Shown here one piece after another: positions 1 to 12,099 of a stretch of DNA of 64,000 bases; position 1 is the stretch's first letter, and each line of letters opens with the position of its first letter. The notes under the pieces were generated by a model, which was not told the origin of the DNA, ran no database searches, and worked only from the letters and a program-made list of their open reading frames with translations. The stretch comes from Margaritispora aquatica (Eukaryota > Ascomycota > Leotiomycetes > Helotiales > Discinellaceae). The position numbers and the translations under genes are program-made. The stretch spans positions 372,001-436,000 of the forward strand of contig VJWN01000009.1 in NCBI GenBank assembly GCA_007644065.1, given 5' to 3'.

Positions 1-3000
1 GAGCTGTCGCTGTTGTCTTACCGATTCTGCTGTATATACCCTGGAATCTTTGCAGGCTAATGGAAATGGAGCCTTTTCGGTGCTGTTCTTTGTTGGGCTG
101 AGTGGTGATATTCTGTTTTGCTGGCTTGGGTAGATTTGCTGCACTGCACGAAGCTGGGGAGATTTCACTTCATAAAACATTTAGCTGTTCCAATAAAAAC
201 CTCAAAGGAAACAGCCGAGAAAATTTATAAGCAAGGATAATGACAACGAGCTTCTTGCCACATCGATGCTATTTCGAATCGTTGGTGGAATAGAAGAATG
301 TAAAGAAGCTCCACTATACAAGCGTGTTCTACAACATCCTCCTCATTTCTTCTCGCATTCCATATGTTTGATTAGCTTTCGTCATCACTGCAGAGTTAGA
401 TGATTGTGTTCGCGCAATTCTGTCTCCTGCTCGCATAGTTCATGTCCTTGGTCGGAATTTTAAAAAGAGCACTCCCCAACGGTGCATGAGAACAGAACTT
501 ACTCACTCTGCATATCGTGAACTTAAAAATGTCCGTGATGGGTAAATTACTTGACGAGCACTTGCAAAGTAATAGCAACTATATAGTCTAATATTTCCGC
601 AATGGAATGTACCTTTACAGCACTACTCATGCTCTCTCTCTGTGCAGGAGTAACAAGGTCAACTAGCTGTTTTTGGTTAATCTAAACGCTCCTCTCCTGC
701 GAGAACTCCCCTCCCGTTGTCTTTATTTTGAAGATTTGTAGTTCACGGCTTTCAGACCAATCTTGGCGAGATCACACCGATGGACCTTGCTTCTTACTTA
801 AATTACCGGATAGCGAAATTGACGTCCCAGAAATGATCAGACTTAGTCTACATCTCAATAGACACTACGGAGAAGCTAATCATAGATAATTAAGGTATAT
901 AAGGCGTTTAATAGACATTTGATCTCAGATGTCTTAATTCTAGACTAGGTATCCAACATTCCGCTCCATACTCGGTCTGGTGGTCACCAAAGTCCCACAT
1001 CAAACTCATGAGCCCTAGCGACAGCCACAATGTATCAATAGACCTCAAGCTATAAAGCGCAAATTAAGGAAGTTCCTATGTCGTACGACTGGACAAGACT
1101 TCAAATGCAAATCTCTTCCTGCGCACAACCAAAGCCACCCCCCCTTAATAGCCGAGTCACACGTGATCATACCACCGCATTCCCGACCCGTTATGCCGCC
1201 CGTCTTCAATCCTTCATGCACGCATGCTCCCTTTGAGAAACACGGGAAAATCCGCCTTAATCACTGCATCTGCATTGAAGCAGTTGTGTTCTTGTTATCA
1301 TTGTTGGAACCTAGCACATGCGATTGCTTGGCAAGCGTGGATATCCAGCCGGAGTTTGCATAAAAAGTCCACATCTAGTCAGAATGAAGGTTGGAATACT
1401 CCATTCAAGAAACAACCCCGACACGACCACACTTGCAACTAAACATTCCATAGAAATCGCCCATATAGGTCCTCACCCGGCTACGCAGATCACCATCAAC
1501 CCGCTCGCATAGCAGACATCTAACTCGGATAATTAACCCGTCGTACTCGTACAATGCGATACCTTCCGGTTCACATTCTCCGCTGCATCCCCAGCCTTCT
1601 TCTTTCCCTCCCAAACACTCAAACACCCATGTATGCAAGCACAACCAAAGGCCAAAAGCCGTTGTCATCGCCCGCCCGTCCACTAGCTAGCTCGCTCGCT
1701 CCAAGCGTTTCAAAAAGCGCAACGTAATCAACTTTCCATGTTCTTTCCACCACATCCATCCACATTCAACCCCAGCAAACTAGAACCAGAACCAGAAGCA
1801 GAGCCAAACACAGGCCGTCCAGGCAGGCCTAGGCCATGATTGACATGAATCACATCGACATTGGCTCCTGCAGCTGCACAGCACCTCACCTCATGTACTC
1901 CGTACAGCAAGACCAGACTTCAAAGCGGAAGGAGAAATAGTCACTCGTACATGTCACTGCTTCAAAAGCATGTTTCCCCACCCCTGATCGTCAGTCACCA
2001 CTATGAACCTTGAGCGTTGAGCCTTGCCACCTTGAACCTTGAAATTAACCTTGTTTATACGAATAAACAGGCACCTCCGTCTTTTCAAAACAAAACTGCC
2101 GACCTTGCCTTGTCCCTGTACTCCGCCTTGTGTTGCCTTGTCATGTCATGTTGCATTGTTGCGAGTTTGCTTGGATGAAAGTACCGAAGTATTTTTAACT
2201 TAAGGTGAACCAGCAGAGGGGAAAGGGGAAACCACCTCAACACGTTTCTTTCCTGTCAACAATAATCCAATGTAACGCCCGTTCAGCCATCCATCGTGGT
2301 CGCCGACTTAAGCCGTCCTTGTCACATCACCTCCCTACCTTTTCACATCCGTTACGTACCGTACCGAACCGCCCCCCTTTTCCTCTCTCTCCTCCAATCC
2401 ATTCCATTCACAATTCGGCCCCCAACGGCGTCTCCGTACGGAGCAAATCAGCAAGCGAAGCGATCTGAGACATTATTCCGTCCACACTCCCCTGCATACG
2501 TTTTTTCTCCGAGTGGTGGACGACTCTCCACTCCCTGTCATGCGAGGCGAGGCGAGGTCTCCCTCTCCTTCGGGCATGGCAATGGCATGCGAGGCCGCTT
2601 GCTGGTGGGGTAGGCCGCCATTCGCCGGGCTACCAGCTTCCGGAAGCAGTACCGAAGAGCCGGGCTCTGTGTGACTTTACCCTTGCTTTACCTCTTCCCT
2701 TGTCCTTATTCTTCCTTACCCTGCCTGACCCATACTATTACCCACCACCCATGGCGGCCAAACGTAACCTCGCCTCGGCTCCACTATTGCAATGTCTGAT
2801 GTCCACAGTCCACAGTCCACATCGCTACACACCGAAAAATTGTTAGCGGAAGCGGTTGATCGGGTATTGTCTTTGCTTGATAGGTGCAAATCGAATGCCG
2901 TGCCGTACCGAACTAATACTCCGTACCTAATGACTTGCCAGTCGCGAGAACGTGTCATGACGCCATGATGTTGGTTGCTGGTGGGTTGATCTTTGGCTTC

Positions 3001-3621
3001 TTTGCTCGATTTGGGAAAAAGTGTAATTGGTGACCAAGATGGGAAGAGGATGTTGGATGTGGTTACTCCTTGTTCCACAATACACAATGCGTGTTTGTGT
3101 TTGCTCGCTTCCACAACGACGTAGATGTTTGGATTCCAGACTTGATGTTAATTCAAGTAAAGGCAGAACTGCATGTGTAAAAAATTGCAAAAACAAATGC
3201 ACAAATACAATACGCAACGATAAGATTAGCCTTGCTCACTTAAGCTGAGTATGGCAAAATGCAACAATTGAGAAGATATACCGAAACAACTTTGATCATT
3301 TTATGCAGCGTGTATATTCATGATCATTAGCACACTTTTCATACCTCTTAATTCGGATCTTCACCTTTCTTGAGGTGCCCCTGACAGAGCCCACAAGTCC
3401 AGATGAGTGTCTAAATAGCTATCACCTTCGTCTCCTCGGCCGAGCTTCGCGAAGCGTTGTCCCGAGGTCTATAGCCCAAATTTTGAAAGCCATGATTCTC
3501 TTCAACTTCTTTGAGATCCCGCCGGTATCAGCACCCAGATGCGACTATATATACATGTTATTCCGTCGTCGTCATCGTCTCTTCTCGTGTCTATCTCATC
3601 GCTTTGCCATGTGCATGGCAT
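1..3621. other. Gene-poor stretch, no supported gene
   Basis: No open frame here has a recognisable domain, and no set of splice sites joins frames into a convincing protein. Bases 1500-2750 are pyrimidine-rich on the plus strand, with short imperfect repeats (ccttga/ccttgc around 2010-2140, and gcgaggcgagg near 2545). This composition resembles long upstream regions of regulated fungal genes, so part may be the promoter or leader of a minus-strand gene left of the window. That is inference only. Confidence 0.5.
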
Positions 3622-6015
3622 TTATTTGAGAATATTCGTGATGCTCATCCTCTCGCTCGCTTGGCCTCGACTCCTATCGCCACCAGGAGGTCCAGGTCCC
3701 GGTCCATAATTCGGTACAATGGGTCGCACAGGCTGAGCATACCCTCCTTGTTCTCGGGCTAGCACACCAACCAGAAATTCCACCCTCTCCCATCCTCCCC
3801 AGTCCCTGGCTTCTGCATCGGTAAGACTGGTCATGCCTTCGTCCCTTGATCCACTCATGAGAGTTGGACTCGACAATCCACTTCCGATGCCTCCTCCAAT
3901 GTTGATGCCCGTTTCGCTGCCAGTCCAGATCCATGAATTGTCATTGCTGGCTTGCAAATCACCAGAGACATATGCCAAAACCTCTTCATCTGCCTCCCGC
4001 TCGCTTCGGTAACCCTTACTACCAAGCATGCCTCCTACTCTTCGCTTTTCGATTAGTACATCCAGAAAGAATGCCAAATTCCTCCCACAAGCAATATTGA
4101 TCTCTCTCATTTTCCCAATATTAGTTGAGGCTCGAATGCAACTTAGTGCGGCATCGAAATTTCCACTATAAAGTAGAAATAAAGTGCACCTCCAGATGTG
4201 AGTACAAGTCATCGCATTTGCTGTCAGGCCGAAAGGTGGTGTGGGAGGACTGGCTGCCGATGGTAGCATTAATGCTCGCGAGATCAAATGTGCTGAGTCA
4301 AGAGATGCGTGTATGCATTTCTCAATGGCCATGCTCCTAACATCTGGTGGGCATGAAGTGGTGAGATTGTGCCGATGAAGTGTTAGTCGTACATTCATCA
4401 GATGGCAGATAGGAGCTAACATCCGTGGATCTAGTGGTCCTTCCGAGTGTAATTGGCAGGGCGGAGGATATACAGCCATGCAGGAAGCGTAATGCGCATC
4501 GAAAGTCGCTAGTGTTGAAGGAGTGATTTGGAGAGATTTCAATGTTTTCATGAGGTACGGGACAGTCCTGACCACATTGATAATTGGCAGGATGAAGTTT
4601 GTCAGTGGAGACACCCCATTTGGCACAATCATTCCCGCATCGTGGATATAATGATCGTCAATTGCTGCAGGAAGATTGGCATCACAGTCCGCATCGTCAA
4701 TTAGCAAAGGTCGCCCCATTTCCAAGGACATGTGCCTATCCCATACGTAGATACCCCACCATACTCGTCGGCGCATTTCTCCTTCAATTAGGTGCCATGG
4801 GCCAGTTTCGCAATGAAGACCAATGTCTTGAGATATCCGAACAGCCGAAGCCAACCATGTCCACGCAGCGGATTTCAAATTCATCTCTGTCAAGAAGATA
4901 CTTGTTAATAATGCTGTCCGGGCATGATCTATGACAAATTCATCGTTCCACATATCGATCAACATGCGGGATGTTTCGATGTATTCCTTTCCTTTCTGTG
5001 GCCGAGCAATACTGGGCTCGGTCCTGAATAGGACCCCTACAGCCAAAACTGCAAAGAATAGTGACGTCCAAACAGGTGGTACACCATGAAATGAACCGGC
5101 TTTGTACACTGCCTCGTACTCTTGCTCAAAAGTTGGCCAGTGAAGAATCGGTAGAGTCATATGAACGGATGAATAATATGAGCTTAGGAGATGATCTGAT
5201 ACATGTTTTGGGGGAAGATCTGGTCGAGGAGGATTGAAATGTGCTTGGATTCCTGTCTGCCGATAAGGTGCAGGTGGCTTGAATATTCCACGTCCAAAAT
5301 TCCGAACGTTAGATCGTGCTCTCGAAAGATCCTGTGGTGGAGGTGGTCGTTGCCTCCTCTTTGGATTTGATCCAATTTCTGGCAACTGAAGTGGTGTTTG
5401 CTGTATTCCCTCTCCATCAAGATCAATTTGGCTATCTCTCACATTTAATATTGAACGCAAGTGGGAGTTTTCCCTCTTGATTTGAGAAATTTGCTTCTCC
5501 AAGTCTTGCACTTGTTTGATAGATGACATGCGTCGATTCGTTTCCTTGGTAAATTGGCATTTCACGTTTCGGCTGGAGCACTCGGAACAACTAGTCATCT
5601 CCGTCGCATCGCATTTGACTTTCCTCTCCCGACAGGCATCACAACTTGGATCCTTCCGCCGTTGTCGGTAAGCTCTTTTCTGTGCTTGCATGCTCGCAGA
5701 TGACATTTGAGACCCCGACGGGCCAGGTGTACCACTTGAGGAGCCTGTCGATGCTACTGAATCCATTCCCGGAGGTCCTGGCGATGTTGTTGATGAACTA
5801 TATGGATTTTGAAAAGAGCTGTGTCCTAATGGAGTGGGAGGCGCCATGCCTAGATGTTGAGGATGCTGCGCACTCATCGTTCGAGGAGAAGCCCCCATTA
5901 TTCCGCCATCATATAGTCCTTGTGGTCGAGGGGAAGTTGCTGAGGATACCGAGGACGAATCGTAAGATTTGGTGGAAGGTATTGGAGACCTTGAATAAGT
6001 ATTTGACCCGGCCAT
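3622..6015 (-). CDS. Zn(II)2Cys6 transcription factor with fungal_trans domain
   Basis: An intronless frame encodes 797 residues. Residues 1-115 are rich in Ser, Pro and Gly. A binuclear zinc cluster follows, with Cys at about 125, 128, 135, 143, 146 and 153 (spacing C-x2-C-x6-C-x7-C-x2-C-x6-C), preceded by a basic patch. A short coiled coil (VQDLEKQISQIKREN, about 168-182) probably mediates dimerisation. The middle carries the fungal-specific regulatory region, recognisable by RRVWWGIYVWDRHMSL and the following GRP. The role is a nuclear DNA-binding regulator. The target pathway cannot be told from sequence, and no neighbour lies within several kilobases to suggest one. The ATG at 6013-6015 is the first in frame. 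I considered XlnR/AmyR-type identity and found no diagnostic residues for it. Confidence 0.93.
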   Translation of the reverse strand: MAGSNTYSRSPIPSTKSYDSSSVSSATSPRPQGLYDGGIMGASPRTMSAQHPQHLGMAPPTPLGHSSFQNPYSSSTTSPGPPGMDSVASTGSSSGTPGPSGSQMSSASMQAQKRAYRQRRKDPSCDACRERKVKCDATEMTSCSECSSRNVKCQFTKETNRRMSSIKQVQDLEKQISQIKRENSHLRSILNVRDSQIDLDGEGIQQTPLQLPEIGSNPKRRQRPPPPQDLSRARSNVRNFGRGIFKPPAPYRQTGIQAHFNPPRPDLPPKHVSDHLLSSYYSSVHMTLPILHWPTFEQEYEAVYKAGSFHGVPPVWTSLFFAVLAVGVLFRTEPSIARPQKGKEYIETSRMLIDMWNDEFVIDHARTALLTSIFLTEMNLKSAAWTWLASAVRISQDIGLHCETGPWHLIEGEMRRRVWWGIYVWDRHMSLEMGRPLLIDDADCDANLPAAIDDHYIHDAGMIVPNGVSPLTNFILPIINVVRTVPYLMKTLKSLQITPSTLATFDAHYASCMAVYPPPCQLHSEGPLDPRMLAPICHLMNVRLTLHRHNLTTSCPPDVRSMAIEKCIHASLDSAHLISRALMLPSAASPPTPPFGLTANAMTCTHIWRCTLFLLYSGNFDAALSCIRASTNIGKMREINIACGRNLAFFLDVLIEKRRVGGMLGSKGYRSEREADEEVLAYVSGDLQASNDNSWIWTGSETGINIGGGIGSGLSSPTLMSGSRDEGMTSLTDAEARDWGGWERVEFLVGVLAREQGGYAQPVRPIVPNYGPGPGPPGGDRSRGQASERMSITNILK

Positions 6016-9000
6016 GTTAAATCGCTGGTCTCTAAATCAGGATCCTGAAGGAATTTTCAACGACGACGACCGCAAGAAGTAGTAGCCAGAAGTTATAAGC
6101 GCGAATTTACCGCCTCATTTCAAAAGTTACTACACTTTCCAACTAAAAGGGTATCGAATGGACTAGTTCCAACCACCGAGATGAACAAAGCAGTAACACA
6201 GGGAGCTTCCGGAAGGACGATAACCACAAATCACGATGTTAGGAACCACTTCCTGTCGTGGAATGTATCGTATTTCTGCTCAAGGATCTGGGAAACTTGC
6301 AACACAGTGCGGGTTGCAGTCGGTGTAACGTAAGGGCTGCTGAATTCCGCAGCTTTCTTGGTCCGGATGACTCTCCAACCAAGGTTCAGTCGCAAGATCA
6401 CCGACTGTCGGCAGCTGCTCCGGAACGAATTTGGACCTGCAGGATAGAAAGGATCAGTCACCAGTGTTGGATGTGGTCGTCAGTTGAACAATTTGAAAGT
6501 GTGGGTGGAGAATCATATTGGTGCGGTAAAATTTTGGAAGGAAAATTGCTGACGACTAAGTAGATGATAAGAAAGAGGTGACTGGACAAGAAGTTCCTAG
6601 GAATCGGCTGATGTGGGAGGGCATATGACGGATGTACAAGCATTCGCTGACTGCTTTAAGGCTGATTGGAAGATCTGATCTGAAGCTACCCTTTGTCCAG
6701 TAACAATATAGTAGTAGTAGAAGCAAGTTCGGATCGTGAGAATAAAATGGAGTAACAACCCCTCTTACCCGTACCAGCCGGTCTCGAGCTGAATAGTGAT
6801 GGCGGTGCAGAATCCTAGTTCAGATGGACCAAGATTTCTTCCATCAACAACAGGGGCAAGGGCAAAGAATAGAAACGATATCCTCTAGCAACAGGGGGCA
6901 TGCGCTTGTTTCTCCTGAACCCCTTGATTCTTGAAAAGGACTGAAACCTTCTACACATGAAGGGGTTCGCCTTATGATTGCCGAAATAGTCAAGATACCA
7001 GAACATGATGTGCATTGCTCGAAAAGACTCATGCGGGAAGCAGGCAGCTCGGTACTGATGAGCCGCCAGACACGGAGAGCAGAGACTAGGGATACATAGC
7101 TCAGATAGATTAAAACACGTACCGGGTAGTTTCGCTGAAAGGCTCTTCCCTTTGCCTAGGTATGAATCCGTAGCTTGTTCGGGAGGTGGCGTCTATGGGC
7201 GTTCCTGCGACGACCACTGCATATGTGCGCCTGCCTCCAGTCTCCTTTCGGGACACTCTACCGACTGTTTCGTAACTTTGATAGGGCGAGATGATTAACG
7301 GCTCGGAAGTGTCCAGTGTTCTTCGACAATAGAAAGTTGAGAGCTGATGGTGACACGTAGATATAATGTTGTGGGGAGGCGGAATCGAAAACTCTTTGAG
7401 CTCAGCGAGGGAGCAGATGTGTATAACTTTCGAGCAGTCGTTTGACGTTGTTTGTGTAGAGTGAAAATGGCATGGGAGAGACTATATATTGACAGCACAG
7501 TCTGTGCCCAAGCCCCTCTCGGAATTGACAGAGAGTGGAGAGTGACTAGCTCGAAGGAAGGAGATTTATTACGCGAAGCCGCTCGTCCTGGGCTCCTGGT
7601 GAACAATCCTGGCGCCTCGAGGGACTTTGGATACTGGGAATAACAGCGTCGGATAAGATGTGGTACTTGCAATCCTTGTTGGTCGACGTCTTTGGGGAGG
7701 ACAAAAAGACTAAGCGATTCCACTAGAGGCCAAATCGATTCCAATTCCAATGCTACGTTCGCAATCAACAATGCTAGGCTAAGTAGGCTCTTTTTATCCT
7801 GATGGCAGGGTCGTAGAAAATAACCTGAGGTATGCTTTCCAAATGCAGCTGATTAATAAATATGTTTGAAAAGCCGCCGCTTCATCGAGTTACACATCTT
7901 GCTGAAATGCAGTAGGTAACTGTCGTTCGACTAGCATAGCCTGCTAGCAAAGGGGAAATGGCCCGATGGAGAAGTCAACGAACATTTTCTGGTGTTTCAT
8001 ATTTTTGAGCCTTACCCTTTTGCTTTTTCAGACTTAACGTTAGCCACCACCCTATAAACCTTGGTTCGTCGATCTCAGAATTTAGATGGTCTCTCGAATT
8101 GCCCATTTGGGAAGGACATGGATGGAAAGATTGCGACTAGTGATCACTAGATGCAAGGAAAAGGAAGGAAGGTGATGGGGGTGGTGTCCCAATGTCTCTG
8201 CCGGACTTGGTCACGATTTGCCATTTTCGGCCAAACGCCCAAGCTTGCGGGTACCATATTCATGTCAACGCAAGCAGGAGTAAAATTCGTTTCATGCCCT
8301 GAACGAACAAGACATCTCCTGGCAAGATCCGACGGGTCGATGAGCGGATGGATGCTACCGCTTCAGTGTTCCGCTGCATGTGGGGGGTGGACATGAACTC
8401 GAACTCGAATCATCCATGTTCCTTGAAACCTTAACCAAATCCCTCTGAACATCGGCTCTCACTCTTTCGCGAGTTTTCAAGAGATGAGTACGGGAGTGTG
8501 CTTCTCTCAATGTGAGTGCTCGCTTGGTACTCCCAGTGAATTACCTGAGGGGAAAAGAAGAAGGAAATGTAAATAACTGCTTTCTCATGTAAGGGATCTT
8601 GCGCGCACTATCCTCCGGGTGGAGTTATATCATTTTGGTAAAAAATTCAGAAAAGGACCTTGCCTGCAGCCCACATATAAGCATACTTACGTTCGGCCAG
8701 ACTTATACAGGCATGTAGTAAGGCCTGACAGGGCAGGGCAGAACCCGCAAGGAACATTATTTCCTGCAGTTGCACAGCTTCAGGGTTCTCAGCCAGCCGG
8801 TGACCCGAGTGCCGTGACCATTGAGAAATTGCTCCCCACGTCGTAAACTGGTCCAGCGGAGCCTTTGGTGCCACGGGCAAGGTGGTTTGGTTTTCAACAG
8901 CTTCCAGCGTGTGGCACCTTGTTTCTCTCATCTATCCGATGGTTATAAAAATTGAACGGATGATATTCTTGATGAAGAGCGGAACGTTAGATGCGAGTGT

Positions 9001-11348
9001 GTCCACATCCCCCACCTTACCATGCCATCTTCGCACAAGGTCAATTGCAATCGTGTCCACTGTTTAGGTTCCCCACTATTCGGCACCCTATATTGCTGGT
9101 GTGCCGCTTGATCGCATGGAGCAAGAACTCTGGGGACGACACGCGTGTCAGCGCCGTTACTATCTGTACCAGTCTAGTTCGCTCCAGATAAACGAGGTAC
9201 CGGCTTTTCTCTCGCGACATCCTACTCCATTTTTGCCGAGTTGTTTCGTTGGTAGGAGGAAGAAAACGAAGCTACCTACTTCCAAGTCAGCATACTGCAC
9301 GTATGTTGATATGCCCTGAAGATTCGGATGAACGCCTAGGTATCAGCCAGGATGAGAGCTTGAAAATAGTAACGAACTGAAACCTAGGTGTTGTGAAGGG
9401 TTCGGAGAGAGTGCCTTCTAGTTTCAGGGTTTTGATGCTTGAGAAAAGATATTTGTAATTGGAAGATGCATGATCTTAACCAAGTCTGTGATACTTGTTT
9501 TGGAAGATCCTATTCATATCTTGATGCCTAGCACTGTCTTGTCGTCTTTCGAAATATTCTTAGATATGCAAGAATGTACATTGATAACCAGGAAAGGTCA
9601 CCATTATTATTCGTTCATCCACATAAACACCCCCTTGCTACGTTAAGGTTTGTTCTACTGCAAAAGAGGAGAGACTTGTCACTCGAATGATGGACGCTGG
9701 ATTTCCCGAATCTTGTCCAGATGGGAAGCCGAACAGAACAAGGCAGCTTGGCTTTGTGTATAACCATTAAGCAGTTTTGGGAAATATCAAAACTACTTTC
9801 GGTTGTCGTAAACCCTGATCTGAATTGCTTCAGCGTGTGGCGGCTAAAGGCCCGATGAGGGTGGCTGAAATTAAGAAACGTCAGTATTTCTCCGGAGTCT
9901 TGTATGGAATTTCGGAGCACAGTCGTTGGCCAGACCAGGTAGTCGGAATTGAGTTTTATTTTCTTTTTCTGATATTTTTGTGAGCATATGAGAAAGCTCA
10001 AACTTATCAGTCAAACGTCGAAGTGTGTAACTTTGTAGGACTTGCAAATGGCCGTTGAATTTCATGATGGGACGAACTTCTTCCAAGTTTCCACGGGGTG
10101 GACTTGAGGGTTTCATTTGCAACATGAAACAAAAGTCATGACTCGTAACCACTTCTCCGCACTTTTACCCAAATGATAGATGAAGAAGAAGCCTATCAAG
10201 ATTCTAGAACTAATACCCCAGTGACAATATGACGGTTGCTATATTTCATTTGTTTCAATAAAGCTGTTAAAGTATTCTTATTTGCTTGAAACCCAATATT
10301 TCTTGCGAGATATATTGTATATTGGATTTGCAGACATGAGGGCAAACGTCACTAGATAGTACTCGATGTCGGAATCATCCAGAGGCCAAATCTTTTGCAC
10401 AGCCTCAGGAGTAACAGGTGTTGAGTGCTTGTGCCGATCGTTAGAATAGGTCCACTAAGCCGTTGGAGTTGGCTCGTCGATCCTACGAGCTCAAATTTTG
10501 CTTTTGCCGCTAGAGTAGTGCCCTCCAAATCCGCCAGTTCCACGACACCAGGACACAAGATGCCGGTAGACTTGCCGCTCCACGACCTGGAATATACCCA
10601 GAACGGGCAATTATTTAATCCTGGCGACCCTACTCGACACAACGAATGTATAGCATCTGCTGATAAAAATCTCTAACCATCGTCCTCGGTTGAAATCTCC
10701 AAAGATTGGTACGCCTAACCGTTTAGAGTTTTTCCAATGGCCAGCGCCTTCTGTGAATTGATGAGGTTGGAGTGCCTTGCTTGGATCGGACAGCCACAGC
10801 ATGGAGATAGTAAATCTGAAACAGGATGACAGGATGAAAATTGGCGGAAGTGCCAACCGAATTTCGAAGGAATTAATCCCTGTTTTGATGGAAGGCTGTC
10901 TAGATATTCTTCAAGCCACAGGACTCTGGCCAGGTATTGAAGGGCGTCTTTTTGTGCTAGGCCTGGAGCCATCACAGACTTTTGGCTCACCAACCACTCG
11001 TAATGCCATGTGCTCTCCTGCCAGATGCCCTTGTTCAATTGTTTCCCTACCTAGAAATATATTGTTGCAATCCTTGTAGTCTTCTTTCGTTGCTGATTCG
11101 ATCCGTATTCTCATATCATCCTCAACTTTGAACAGGAGCCGAGATCTGATCTGGCGACTCGCATTTGTCAAATCGCTGCTGGTTATCAAACAAGTATCCT
11201 TGTACGACTCCGCGATGCTTCAGTCCCGAAACCAAACGGAGGAGATCTTCCTATGCAGTAGATCCGATTCGCAAACATGTCCAGAGATGTATCGGCAGCA
11301 AGCAGCTTCAATCCAATCGGGCAGATCCTCCGTCTAGCAGGGCTATTG
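6016..11348. other. Long gene-poor region
   Basis: Bases 6016 to about 7800 lie upstream of the Zn-cluster regulator and may include its leader and promoter. Beyond that, to about 10300, I find no frame with family features; the longest minus-strand frame (7295-7771) has no codon or domain support. From about 10350 to 11340 several minus-strand frames of plausible protein composition alternate and are broken by stops, which could be remains of a gene (see the entry at 11349-11780). Confidence 0.45.
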
Positions 11349-11780
11349 CCATCATTCCATCACTTGTGATGCATTTTCATTAGATTGCAGATGCATGGCA
11401 GATAATAACAAAGGTATTAATGCTGTTATGCCGCTGAATATGTCTCTGTATCTTGCAAGTTGTGCGAGGACGGAGAGTGTGATATTGGCATCCAAAGCGC
11501 ACAGAGGTCTTTGCTAGTTCTTGCTTCGGTGAATTCGATGAAGTGATGCCAAATCACGACATACATTGTTGGATAGAAGATATAGACATTGGCTCAATTG
11601 AATTCGGAGGAGTGTCATGAATGGAAGCTCGAGAAGGAGGATTTCGGCAGTGAAGTCGTGGAAGTTGTGGATGTCCAGGATGTCTCTAATGCTTTTCTTC
11701 GGGAGGCGCCGTGATCCAACTTTGACAACGTCCATCCAGCAAAACTCTGCCATCAACATTCTGCATTTGTCAATAAACAT
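11349..11780 (-). pseudogene. Possible unrecognised or decayed gene, two joined exons
   Basis: Starting at an ATG at 11778-11780, a 72-codon exon (11565-11780) ends at a good donor (gtatgt). After a 51-base intron (11514-11564, acceptor ctag) the frame continues in phase for 54 codons to a TGA at 11349-11351. The joined product would be about 126 residues, Leu-rich, and I recognise no family in it. Downstream on the same strand, frames such as the one containing EDLPDWIEAACCRYISGHVC (about 11240-11325) read like protein but need frameshifts or implausibly short introns to connect. It could be a short real gene, or the start of a longer gene that has decayed. A TATAAA-like stretch lies on the minus strand near 11870. 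Confidence 0.3.
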
Positions 11781-12099
11781 ATCCACAATCCACAATTGGA
11801 TGAAGAATCTTCTTTAATTCATATGTCAATACACCGAGTAACGACCGCCACTTCAAGGTAGATGTTCTCTTTATAGTTCTCAATCGTCCTGTATTATTGT
11901 GTACTTCTCTCCTTACCATTTTTCCAAGCCAATATACATTGTATCACCAGTACTACCAAGATATAAAACAGCAAAGCCACTTATTACAAACGTCTGCTGT
12001 CATTCAGATCGCAGCGATACGTGTTGGACTTGAAGTCTAAGCCTAAGAAAGAGAGAGTCTATCTTACACGCCTGTGAGCTGGAATCGCCCTGCTTCACC

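Noticed and set aside
7295..7771. Minus-strand frame of 158 codons
   Set aside because: No domain, signal peptide or plausible composition; probably open by chance in the upstream region of the Zn-cluster regulator.
12010..12090. tRNA-Ser-like words (an anticodon-arm-like ttggacttgaagtctaa)
   Set aside because: One anticodon-like stem can be drawn, but no acceptor stem, D arm or T arm pairs around it.
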